From assembly GCF_040436345.1 (NCBI RefSeq), contig NC_133233.1, positions 3,000,992-3,064,991 on the forward strand: a stretch of 64,000 bases of DNA, written 5' to 3'. A model generated the notes under the pieces. The model saw only the letters and a list, made by a program, of their open reading frames with translations, was not told the DNA's origin and ran no database searches. Within the stretch, counting starts at the first letter, position 1, and every line of letters begins with the position of its first letter. Shown here in pieces: positions 1 through 10,285 of this stretch. This DNA is from Pagrus major (lineage: Eukaryota; Chordata; Actinopteri; Spariformes; Sparidae). Made by a program: the position numbers and the translations under genes.

Positions 1-1165
1 TGCTCAAATCATCGTCTGGAATTGGCAGTTGGCGATGTTGTCAAGGAGGTTAGTGGACTTAACCATTTTAAGATTTTTTTTGACAAGCTCTACACTCTCT
101 ATCACGCCTCACCCAAAAACAAAAGAGAACTGTGTCATTGTGCACAGAGTGTTGGACAACATCTCCTTACAATTGGACGAGTTCTGTCAGTAAGATGGGT
201 TGCTTCAAGTGAGAGGACTGTGAAAGCTGTATGGGAAAGCTACAGAGCTCTTCAGGCCCATTTTTCCAGTGCTGCCAGTGATGTCACAAGGGATTCAACA
301 GAGAGAGCGAAATACAAGGGACTCAATGATGTTTTCACCTCAAAGTCCTTTGTTTTCAATCTTGGTGTGATGTATGATGCCCTCACAGAACTCAGTGATC
401 TGTCAAGGTTGCTCCAAAAGAGAGACATGACGCTGCCTGAAGCAGACAAGCTTCTGGCTCGACAGGTTCGAGTTTTTGAGTCAATGGTTTCCTTACCAGG
501 CCCATACACAAAAAGTGTTCTTCAAGCTCAAACAGAGGGGTCCTTCAAGAATGTAGCCCTGCATGAAAATCAGAGAATTGTGAAGATCAATGCAGGACAG
601 TTCTTCCGCAGCATGGCTGAAAATATTAAATGCAGGATGTCTCCAACAACTTCCTCTCATGTCAGCACACAAAAGAGCTCCTCACACAAAGATGACAGTC
701 AACTGACAACAGACATAAAGGTTCTACAGCCAGACGCTTGGTCAGAGGGAGAACTAAACGTGCTATATGGTGAAGAAGAGGTGCTCCGGTTGTGTGACAG
801 GTTGAAAGTGGAGAAGAGAAGAAGTATTTAGGGAGTACAAGGAGGTGAGGGGAACCAAGACCCCCGAAGCGCTGGAGCCTCTCCTCAAAGCGGTCAACAC
901 CATTGCTGTGTCGACGAGCGAGTGTGAGCGAGCCTTCAGCTGCATGAATAACATTCTAACTGATAAAAGAAACTCCCTGGCTGTCAACAGACTTTCACAC
1001 TTGATCTTCCTGAAATCTAATGGCCCACCATTAGATCAATTCAGCCCTCAAAGTTATGTGATGTCATGGCTGGCAAAGGGGAGACGCAGCGCAAGTGACA
1101 GGGAGTGTGAAGCTCCAAGCCGTTTGAGGAAAGATGACCCGAAGACCTGCTGGAGCCTTTTTTGA
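1..1165 (+). pseudogene. hAT-family transposase fragment, frameshifted
   Basis: The frame is open from base 1, so the element is cut by the window edge, and it runs to a stop at 831. A second frame (about 800-1165) carries the hAT C-terminal dimerisation signature TSECERAFS followed by a GPP...F.P..YV.SW stretch. Both halves read like the KIAA1586/ZNF862-type hAT proteins that are common in fish genomes. The upstream half lacks the final domain and the downstream half lacks a start, and a frame change around 785-830 separates them. I therefore call one decayed transposase rather than two genes. A domesticated gene with an intron here is possible, but I see no good donor/acceptor pair. Family assignment is by resemblance. 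Confidence 0.75.
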
Positions 1166-1376
1166 GTAAGTTGAAATATAATCACAATTGTCTTTTATAC
1201 TTATAGTCCACTTCTTTTGACACATCTATACAATATAATGCCGTCCAGAACAGCAACATTGTCATGAATTCTGCTTCAAAAAAGCTTATTAGTTTTTAAC
1301 ATTTGTTGTCTGGAAAAAAATAATATATATTGTCATGACAGAAACACATGAGTATGTCATTTAATTGATTTACTTG

Positions 1377-1690
1377 CCAACTGCATAGCTTCTCTAATTT
1401 TCTCCATCTGTTCTCCATGTCCATCTTTGATGTGTGTGTCCACAGCCAGGGTATGTTCAGTACCAGACCAGTTGCCTTGAATGTCAACCTCCTTTGTGGG
1501 ATTTGTTTGCATTTGTGTAAGTATATGAAGATCTTATTCATCCATCTTATCAGTGTTGTTGGTCCTCCTAAATCTGTGAATTTGCTCATAGTCACACTGC
1601 AATCAAATTAAGGTAACTGCATAGCTTCTCTAATTTTCTCCATGTCTGTTCTCCATCTCTTCTCCATGTCTGTCTTTGATGTGTGTGCAG
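1377..1690 (+). repeat. Partial direct duplication of a ~75-bp segment
   Basis: A segment beginning GCATAGCTTCTCTAATTTTC and ending in TTTGATGTGTGTG occurs at about 1384-1440 and again at about 1619-1687. The second copy has an extra CATCTCTTCTCCATG-type internal repetition. In the first copy the text continues TCCACAGCC; in the second it is interrupted by the Tol2-like element at 1688 and resumes at 2480 with TGTGTGTCCACAGG. The duplication therefore preceded the insertion. Confidence 0.6.
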
Positions 1691-2479
1691 TGTTGTATAG
1701 TAACGAAGTAAAAATACTTCACTACTGTACTTAAGTATATTTTGGGATACTTTGTACTTTTCTGGAGTTGATTTTTTTTTTACAACTTTCACTTTTACTT
1801 CACTATATTTCCGAGCTTAATTGCATACTTTTACTCCGATATATTTTCAAAGTCCCATTTCGTTACTCGTTACAAAAAAAAAAAAAAAAAAAATGAAACA
1901 AAACAAAGAAATAAAAGGAAACAGTGTTTTGGCTCCGCCCCACCCTCACTGTCTGACGCAGCGAAGTTAGTGCATGCCCGGGCTTGTTGGCAATTGCCTT
2001 AACTACGACATTGACAACACCTGCGAGTCTCGCAGTCAACAATGGAAGAAGAAGAGGAGACGCCAGACACAGCGACAGCGACAACGTCGACTACAAATGA
2101 AGGGGAACCACAACCCGACGAGCACCCGTGGCCTTATTTGAGCCGTTTGTTTTCATTTTCCGATGTCAGGGATTCATCGTACCGGATGAAGTGCCTGCTA
2201 TGCCTTCCAACTTGACCAAGTAAATCATAATAAAAAAAAAAGGAACTTCAGACTGCCTTTGCTTGTTATTTACTTTTACTTGTACTTTTAATTACATTAC
2301 TTGAGTACATTTATTTTTACAGTACTTGTAATACTTAAGTGCAAGAAATTTCAGATACTTTAAGACTTTAACTCAAGTAATATTTCAGTCAGTGACTTTG
2401 ACTTTTACCAAAGTCATTTTTTGGAGAGCTACCAATACTTTTACTTGAGTGTGATTGTTAAGTACTTTATACAACACTG
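1688..2479 (+). mobile_element. Tol2-like hAT element, internally deleted
   Basis: The left end is CAGTGTTGTATAGTA and the right end TATACAACACTG, a short terminal inverted repeat of the hAT type. The subterminal regions are packed with the TACTT/AAGTA motifs typical of Tol2-like elements. The flanks are TGTGTGTG on the left and TGTGTGTC on the right, an 8-bp target duplication with one difference, although the target is GT-rich. An ATG at 2042 opens about 55 codons rich in E, T and D that end in a Cys-x-x-Cys-like piece (CLLCLP) and a stop. This looks like the start of a BED-finger transposase with the rest deleted. The element cannot be autonomous. Confidence 0.75.
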
Positions 2480-2619
2480 TGTGTGTGTCCACAGGAAATG
2501 GTAGGTGCCAGTTAGTTAACTTGTGCATCAGCCTGTATGCTACTTGAGGACTGCCCCCCTGAAAACCTCCCTTGGGCCACATGCAAGTGAACAAACATAA
2601 TTTGTCTGGAAAGTTTAAA

Positions 2620-3215
2620 GTTGAATAAAATAATTTTCTTTTTAAAAATCAGCATCATGTTTTAGTATTTGAATATATCACTTAATGATCTGCCGGAACC
2701 GACCGCCCACCGCCCAATTTACCTGGCAACAGTTGTATAAGGGGAGTACCGGCACTTATTTTTTTCCACTTAAAGCACTGAGCGGGGGAAAAAAATGCAA
2801 ACATAACAGACCTGGTGACAAGTACATGATGTTGAAACAAGAACACAACAACATGGGTCTGATTATGCTAGAAAAAGGAAAAAAGTTCTTACAACATGTT
2901 CAATCACATCTGAAATCAGAAGTGTTCATCACTGTTGTGAATGGCCACACTTGAGGGCAGAGTGAAAAGCTGCCCATCATAGAGAGAGGGGAGACATATC
3001 ATTTTAATATGAAGATAACAACCTACATTTTCAGAGATGAAGGCATTCATGATGTTAAGAAAACTAAAACAGTGTGCCACAACAGGCCAACAGTTGCAGA
3101 GCTGGGACCAAAAACTTCTCTGAATGGAGCTTTAAATTTGAACCCAGTTGAAGAATTAAACTACCAAATCATATATTTCGTTGCCTAAAAAATTTAAGCA
3201 GCTCCTCAACTACTA
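2620..3215. other. Spacer, unassigned
   Basis: A/T-rich DNA with a short GC-rich patch (about 2695-2800) that looks like decayed mobile-element sequence. An 89-codon open frame at 2685-2954 has no recognisable domain. I see no gene here. Confidence 0.4.
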
Positions 3216-3775
3216 TTAAAGTGAAACTCTCGCCAAAATGCAACCTAGGCTTTTTTTGTGAAGGAACCCGAGTCAAACCTTTGTGTAAAAGCATAATTAC
3301 ACTTTTAAGATTTACCGTGTTTTCGGTTCAAAATCATTTTCAATTGCGACACTTTAGGAGCTTTCCACCTTTACTCTCCTCCATGTTACGTCACACTTGG
3401 GGATCGACTCTTCTCAACTGGCAGGACGGCGGCGAGCCTACTGCTAGCGTGAGTTGTTCAAAAACCTTCTTTTTAGTAAACTCTGTACACAAACAATGTT
3501 CTCAATGCTCATGTTCATGTGTAGAGACCCTGGTGATATTACGAGCAAAGTTTTATGTTGTGTCGAGTCTTCTTAGTGTTTTAAAAATAGCGATTTTGAT
3601 GCTACCGTAATGTTGCCCCTAGCACGCAATTGAAAATGATTTTGATCCGATAACGAAAATATGGTAAATCTTAAAAGTGGCTTTTTCGTTGTAATTATGC
3701 TTTTACACTAAGGTTTGACTCGGGTACATTCACAAAAAAAGCCTAGGTTGCATTTTGGCGAGAGTTTCACTTTAA
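3216..3775. mobile_element. MITE with ~145-bp terminal inverted repeats and TTAA flanks
   Basis: The left arm starts AGTGAAACTCTCGCC at 3220 and the right arm ends GGCGAGAGTTTCACT at 3771. The arms pair for roughly 130-150 bp (about 3220-3355 with 3628-3771) with few mismatches and one short insertion. TTAA stands immediately outside both ends (3216-3219, 3772-3775), the target site used by piggyBac-type elements. The 270-bp centre has no transposase. Terminal bases are AG rather than the CC usual for piggyBac, so the superfamily is not certain. The 129-codon open frame across it is incidental. Confidence 0.8.
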
Positions 3776-4395
3776 GTATTGTTGGGACCCAGCGATGAAG
3801 TCGTTCATTGTAGATTTCAAAATGGACTCTGAACTGAACTCAGTTCCCCAGAATTCCCCGGTCTTCGCACCTAGGTGCAAAGACTGCCAAGAGACCCAGC
3901 TTTGAGCTACTATTGGTCAGGGTGACAGACCCCCCACTGACCAGATAGTCAAAACTCCAGCTCCTTCCTTTGTTCAGCTCTTCTCTACATCTTTCCCCAC
4001 GGGGCTGCCTGCCCCAAAGTTCTCCTCTCCTGGATTCTTCTGGGCCCAACAGCTGCTGAAAGTTGCCAGCTGCACTTCCAGCAGGCCCAAAGAACTTCTC
4101 CTCACAGCAGCGATGCAAGGTCCTGCTAGTATTCCAGCTCAGTTAGCACCAGCAGCTGCAACGCAAAGCTTACCAGCTAACTCCACAATCCAAGGAACAC
4201 AAAGCAAGTTAGCCCCTAGCTGCTATCCTTGCAAAGGAAAGGAGCGACCAGTTTCCTCTATCCACTGTCTTTCATCAGACCTTGCACAGCAAGAACAGCA
4301 CTGTTCAACATTGCAATTACAACCTTCTCCTGCTTGGCTCATCAGCCAAGGAACCACCAGTACCTTTTCTTCAAAGACGTTGAACTGGGCCTAGA
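3776..4395. other. Unassigned region with two short open frames
   Basis: Moderately GC-rich DNA with opposed open frames at 3840-4118 (minus) and 4113-4394 (plus). The plus frame is rich in Q, S, P and A and shows no domain. The composition differs from the surrounding AT-rich DNA and suggests a decayed repeat, but I do not recognise it. Confidence 0.3.
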
Positions 4396-4897
4396 TAGCA
4401 CAAGGCATAGCATAGCATGGCTAAGCACAGCATTTTTTTTACTCTGGTTGATGTAATGCACATGTGTTCAATCTATGCATTTGTTCACTGTTTGGGTGTT
4501 ATTGTGATCTCAGGTCAGGTAATTGGTAGTTTGCTTTGCTACACGGCTAATATGACGTTATTTGGATTATGTTTTACACAGACTCAGGGTCATTGCATGC
4601 AACTAACCATCTTCTCTAACCTGGCATCAGGTCATACATGCACACACTCCAGTCTGGACTATATCACACCTACGTGTAATATCAGTGAGTTAATGGTGTG
4701 GGCACCACCATTGTCTCCCATCAAAGACACAAGAGGTGATCCACCATCTCGGACCTGAATCCAACCCTCCGATCAGCCAACTTGTAGTCCCCTTTGATCA
4801 GCCATTTTGTCTGTAGTCTTTTTTTGTTCATGCCATGCGGTGTGTTACTTTGAACCCTAGCCACCATTTTGTTATTGTTCTTCCAGACACACTTGCA

Positions 4898-4957
4898 CGT
4901 GCGCGGACACACGCACACGCGCGCGCGCACACACACACACACACACGCACACACACC
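4898..4957. repeat. CA/CG dinucleotide microsatellite
   Basis: Alternating purine-pyrimidine tract: ACACGCAC, then (CG)n around 4916-4928, then (CA)n to about 4957. The CG core within CA makes it a candidate for left-handed DNA. It lies in unassigned repeat-like sequence that ends in an AATAAA at about 5002. Confidence 0.85.
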
Positions 4958-4999
4958 TGTATATAGCACATGTTAGTTAGATTGTGTTTTAATTTTGTG

Positions 5000-7128
5000 T
5001 TGAATAAAAAGACATCTGAACCTTCATTCCTGTCTATTTATTATTGTACACATGTGAATGTTGCCAACCTCTACTCCCAAAATCCTTCGACCATTACTAG
5101 CTGTTATGATAATGTTGGTTGTAGTTATTAAGTAAATTATTAATCAGAGTTACAAACTGACAGTTTACTGACTGATTTGGGGAATTGGCTATCTTGTCCC
5201 TTCTTCAAGGGTGGTGCCCAGAGGTGATCTAATGTAAATTGGATCTTATTATTTATCATAATTAATAATTATCCCTGATAATCATCAATTATCATTGGTT
5301 GCCAAATTTAACCCAAAATTCCCTATTAATAATGCATGACGCTCTACAGTATATTCAAGAATTCAACATTTGTATTTTTTTGGTTTGTTTACATCAATTT
5401 GATTTTATGATATTCTTTACAGCAAAACATAATAGCAGCGGAAAATCTTGATTATTCCTTGATTTTTGTGTCTTCAAGTGCTTTGACTCATCACTTCTGC
5501 TGCAGTGATGTTGAAATGTCATCCCTTACTACAAGGGATGCTTGCTGTGCACTGCTCTTCAGACGGCTCTAAAAGGGTCATCCAGAAACAATTTGTAATT
5601 CAGAAACATCTCAGAAACAGTGATTTGTTAACCATTGCCTGCATGGATTGACAGTTTAAGCTCTGACTTTGGATGAGGGCCCACATTTCTCAAACAGCTG
5701 CAAGTGAAGTTTTGAATTTAAGCAACAAATAAAGCCCTTCACTTTTTCTCCTACTTTCCAACTTAAGAATAAAAGCTATTTATCATATTTATTTGGACAG
5801 AAAATCGCTCTGTACTGTATATTAGCGTGTCAGGGTCGGAGATGTCTTCAGTGCAGAGACAGATTAAAGCACATACCTTCTGGCAGTACAATATAGTATC
5901 AGTCATGGGAAGAAATACATCATCTTAACAAATGTAACCAATTCAAAATATGGTTGTACAATCTAACCAGTTAGACCTGATTCTTATAGTTTAGTATTTT
6001 GTATTCGTTTTGGATTCCTCAGTGCGACTTACAAGTCTTAAGCTGGCATTGGTTTTGTTGGCAATTTTTTCAAATGCATCTTTTTATCTGTCCATGTCAA
6101 TGTGGTACTTGATTCCGCTTACTGTACATTTTTACCTCTTGTCCCAGCAGCAAACCTTCCTCCCTGCTCTTATTTAGAATTACTGTTTCCATTTTGGCCA
6201 GTTCCCTATCATTAACACACTTATTTTTCATTTCATGCCCGAATTGCAACTGGAGGCAATTAAGAGTTTAAACTAATTAAATCTACTTTTAGTTCTAAGT
6301 TATCCATTTTTAAGCTGAGCTCTTAAAAGTTTGAAAAGTTCAGGCACTGCTCCATAGAGTCCATTTAGCTTTAGATTTTTTACTTAGTTATTTATTTTTT
6401 TAAATTTTGTTCAGCACCCTGGGAAACCTATCTGCTTTGAAATAGATGAAAACTCATCTTTATAATGATGTGTGACAAAGATTATAATAAACTAGGCATA
6501 GGAAGATATGAACATTTCTTGTCACGATTATCCTATCCAACATAATTGCGAATCACGATAATCCTGATAATCATCAAAACACTTTACACAACAACTTTAA
6601 AATACAAACTGAATTGCACTGAAGCATACTGGAATCACTTTAACCATACGTTTTGTCAGGAAACAAATATTTTTATTTGTGGCACACTTTTTTGTGATAA
6701 ACAAGAAATCAAACAATCTTAAATAAGCAACCATAATTCATAAGGTATACAGCACAAATAAAGGATAAATAAAAGGTGGTAACCAAATCTCCCTGTTGTT
6801 TCTTAGTTTGAAATCTGTTGTGTTTCCACACATGCAAGTTAACTTGTTTGTATGGGGGATACAATGTGCATGCCATGCCTTCAGCGATGCCAACAGGCTT
6901 AGGCAATTCAAAGCCACTGACTAGGCTGCAGTATTCGACACATTGGGAGTGAGAACGTGTTGACTACACGGCTGTTTGACTTTACCTCTTTACCAGCTCT
7001 GTACACACAAACCCTATCTGTTTGCTTGATCGGACAGCCAGACAACACCCACAAGCAAACTGAACACAAAAGGGGTTCAAGATTTCAGTCAGTATTGTGT
7101 GCTGCGGTTAGTATTTCAAGCCATTATT
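5000..7128. other. Gene-free AT-rich stretch
   Basis: No exon-like open frame is seen. The patch at about 5235-5330, dense in TAATTATC-type words, and the one at 6485-6600, with CACGATAATCCTGATAATC, resemble decayed ends of dispersed elements. Nothing else is supported. If the CNN3 assignment at 20.9 kb is right, this is part of its intron 1. Confidence 0.4.
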
Positions 7129-7527
7129 ACCTCCGCCAAGGAGGATATGTTTTAGGCCGTGTAGGTTGTTGGTCGGTTGGTTTGTCAGCAAGATTACACA
7201 AAATCTACTGTACGTTTTTTACTGTAAGTTTCACTAAACTTGGATGAAGGATGGGTCTCAGTCCAGAATAGACCCCATTAACTTTTGGTGTGAATCCGAT
7301 TAAAGGGACAGGACTTCTTTCCTTTCTTTTTCTCATGTCATTTTTCCATATTCTAATTAATTCCTCATGGAATAACGCATGGATCTTGACAAAAAAAACT
7401 GCTGTAGTTAGGTGGCTGGTATCCCCTGAATGAGTACAATTTGATGCAAAACTGGATCTAGTGGATAGGGTAAGAATATAGGTTTAATATAGGTTGTCCC
7501 TGGGCAGAGGTATACACTATCATGATT
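7129..7527 (+). repeat. Dispersed repeat, 'CTCCGCCAAGGAGG' family, copy A
   Basis: Starts with ACCTCCGCCAAGGAGG and contains the family landmarks GGTTGGTTTGTCAGCA, GATGGGTCTC and a GATTAAAGGGACAGG-like block, ending near CAGAGGTATACAC. The same order of landmarks recurs at 22743-23110, 36757-37105 and, inverted, 21723-22125. It has no coding capacity. Such copies are abundant in fish genomes; the superfamily is unclear to me. Confidence 0.75.
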
Positions 7528-8535
7528 GTGTTTCTAGTTTAAGATTGTTTTTCTTTTCAAAGGGGGGACATTAGTGAAAACCAAGACATTTGCTTGACAT
7601 GCTATGCTGGGTGAGCCTACAATTTCAATGTTTTACATTTCCATATCCTCTTCATCTTTTCTCATCACGCTAGATCTCATCTCATAAAAGGATAGTGTCT
7701 ATCACATCAATTTCTGGCTTCATCTTGTGTCTTGTTGAAGAGTTACAACACTGAGAAGATAGAAAAACTGTATTTGTACAAGCTGTAATACTAAAATGTA
7801 CAAAAATGAGATAAATCTCCATAACAAACAAAACAAAAACAGCAGTCTTAAATAGTGAATTAAATGAGGCTCACAGTTATGTAACCCATTAAGCAGTGGT
7901 CTGAGATCTCCAAACTAGCTCCTTCTGTCTTTCTGTCTGCCTTAAAAGATAATGTGGATCACATGTAACTACTTTTCAAATCATGATGATGGCTGAAGAT
8001 TAGGTTTCAGCATTACATACATTTGGATATAATTGTTCCATCAAGCTTGAGCAACACATTAGTGCCTCATTAGTCAGTCCCTGCAGAGTTATGACCCTGA
8101 TGAAAAGATGCGGGATGAGCAGACCAGCTGAGAGATTCATGGAAGTGAGCTCTCTTGTTGCCAGACAAGTCAGACTTTTAGCCAACACTTCATCCTCAAG
8201 TCAAGTGTGACGCCTTGGAAAAAAAAAACAATGAGATGGAGCTGAAGTGACCTGATGTCCTTGAGTGGAATGAGCTGACATATCAGGTTTCACTTTCCTT
8301 TTTCCTGGTTTCTTCACTTCATAAGCTGGTTTTCATGAGATAGAAAGAGTTTCTACTTACGTTAGTGGTAAACACTCAAAAATTAGAAATCAAGCTGCTT
8401 TCCATTTCATCTAATATTTAAGATTGACAAAAGCCCAGGTGTTTTCAGTCAGATAAAGGGATATCAATCAGATGTCACACTGACCCAACTGAAGTGCTGA
8501 TTGTGATTACAGTTGGGTAGCAATCCCAATATCCT
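7528..8535. other. Gene-free stretch
   Basis: AT-rich DNA. The short open frames on either strand have no recognisable domain and there is no repeat I can place. Confidence 0.35.
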
Positions 8536-8539
8536 GCAA

Positions 8540-8835
8540 TCAGTTTATGGTAGATGGACTACATTTATACAGCACTTTTCTAGTCTTGGCGACCACTCAA
8601 AGCACTTTACAACACAAGTCAGCATTTACCCATTAACACACATTCATACACTGATGGCAGAGGCTACCATGCACGGTGCCACCTGCTCATCAGGAGCAAT
8701 AACCATTCTTGCACACTCACACACCAATGGAAGAGCCACCAGGAGCAAATTGGGGCTTAGTATCTTGCTCAAGGACACTTCAACACTTCGACTGCAGGGG
8801 CCAGGGCTTGAACAACAGCCACTCAGCAGGTGGAA
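8540..8835 (+). repeat. SINE-like dispersed repeat (TGGACT...ATTTATACAGC family), copy 1
   Basis: Begins GGTAGATGGACTACATTTAT and contains, in order, CCACTCAAAGCACTTTACA, GTGCCACCTGCTCATC and GCTCAAGGACACTTCAACAC. These are the landmarks of a very common teleost repeat. A second plus-strand copy is at 51136-51405 and a partial inverted copy at 52238-52430. The overlapping open frames here are incidental. Confidence 0.8.
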
Positions 8836-8879
8836 CAACAATTAAAACAGTAACTTTAGTAAAGCTGATGGAAAATAGA

Positions 8880-9115
8880 ACAAGGGGAACATGGTGATCT
8901 AAGGAGGAGGCTGGGTAGACGTAGCACATATTGGCACAATGCACTATCCACAATAAGTATAATAAAATGATAATAAAAAGTAAAACGCTGTTTTGTTGCA
9001 TTGTTTTTTGTTTTGTTTATTTGTTACTGCTGTTAGTGTTTTTATGTTGTATGAACCACCCAGTGGACGCATAAAATGTTCTAGTACTGTGGAATGACAA
9101 TAAAGGCATTCTAAT
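8880..9115 (+). mobile_element. LINE 3'-end-like tail
   Basis: A run through GTACTGTGGAATGACAATAAAGGCATTC resembles the 3' terminus of fish non-LTR elements, with the AATAAAGG tail at about 9100. No reverse-transcriptase coding is attached. Assignment is weak. Confidence 0.4.
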
Positions 9116-9314
9116 TAATTCTAGGAAAAATGGTCTAAAATTATAGTTAGTCTATAATTTGTTAATGTTAAGTACAAACATGTCACTAATCAGGGCCATT
9201 CTGTTACAGTAACTACTACAAGGGAGTTTAATTTTTGTTCATTCTAGCAGTCCTTTTGTCAAAAGATGTCAATCATGAAAGTACAGTGAAAGTAGTGAAG
9301 TAAACTACCACTAG

Positions 9315-9395
9315 GCTACAGAGCAGCTGCTTTCCACAGGCTGCGAGACCCTGAATTCATCCTCAGCCCTCCACTGTAAAAAATAGTCTTAATTT
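9315..9395 (+). mobile_element. Short LINE 3' fragment
   Basis: Contains CTACAGAGCAGCTGCTTTCC and GAATTCATCCTCAGC. The same text appears in a longer fragment at 39750-39890, so both derive from the same non-LTR family. Too short for coding. Confidence 0.5.
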
Positions 9396-9739
9396 TCTGA
9401 GTTATCCAACCTGCATAATTCAAAACTCGGCCCAGTGACAGGCATTAAGAATAACTATATTATACAGATATAGCCTATCTTTATAGAAGGACATACAAAG
9501 GGATACGTATAAGTAAAAGTAAAGCTGCATCTCCAGATTACGGAAGGCTTTTTATGATGTACAGGGATTATTCTACAGCTGCATTTCCAGAGTACTTTTG
9601 GTATAGTAACCTCTGAACCACTACGTACAATTAGCCAACTGATACATCGGCACCCTTAAATTGACTTTCTGGCTATAAGAATGAATGAGCAGAACATATT
9701 AGAGAGGCCAGAGGCAGAATCATTCAACATAAAATAATT

Positions 9740-10285
9740 TACAGATTTTGCTTTAACAGAATGGGCCTAATTAAAGACAATCTATGTTGGAAATGTAGAA
9801 ATGAACAGGGCACATACTGTACATCTATTAAAGGAATGTTCCAGGGTTTCTTCCCTCTGGAGAAATGTTCTGGACTATTTGGGCAAATGGTTAGAACACC
9901 AACGTCCGAGATCACCAAGATCGCGTCTCATTGGGGACAAAACTGTGGTGCCACAACTACATAAATCTGCATTCAGAATACTGAAAACTGGCTTCATAAC
10001 TTGTGCCCGGATAATGCTTAGGTGTTGGAAGGAGCCTCAAACTCCTACGCTGAATATGTGGAGGGTTCAAATGATGGAAACTGTAGCATGTGAAAAGCTG
10101 CAGGGAAGACTGAAATGTAAAAATGACATGAACAATTAACAGGTGTACACATTATTGTAACCAAATAACTGCCTTTCCTATGTCTGTCAATGTCTGTCAG
10201 ATTACCTGCCTGTTTGTTGTTTGCTTGTTTGTCTTTTTGATGTTGGACATTTTTATTAAAAATTCAATAAAAAAATTTTATTATT
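9740..10285 (+). mobile_element. L1-type LINE ORF2 C-terminal relic
   Basis: Two overlapping frames give LCWKCRNEQGT, then HLLKEC and a WRNVLDYLGKWL-like stretch, and later a MWRVQMMETVACEKL segment. This order (zinc-knuckle-like CWxC, H...C, W at the end) is what the C-terminus of L1-type ORF2 shows in fish. The reading frame shifts near 9850. A TCAATAAAAAAATTTT tail at about 10262 marks the 3' end. It is a dead, 5'-truncated copy. Confidence 0.6.

Noticed and set aside
22..1165. Functional gene encoding a hAT-derived protein
   Set aside because: The frame breaks between the two halves, no convincing intron explains it, and the 5' part is outside the window.
4113..4394. 93-codon open frame rich in Q, S and P
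   Set aside because: No homology recognised, no splice signals, and an overlapping antisense frame of similar quality.
5000..5340. LTR of a retrotransposon (AATAAA near 5002 followed by structured AT-rich text)
   Set aside because: No matching second LTR, primer-binding site or polyprotein coding found in the window.
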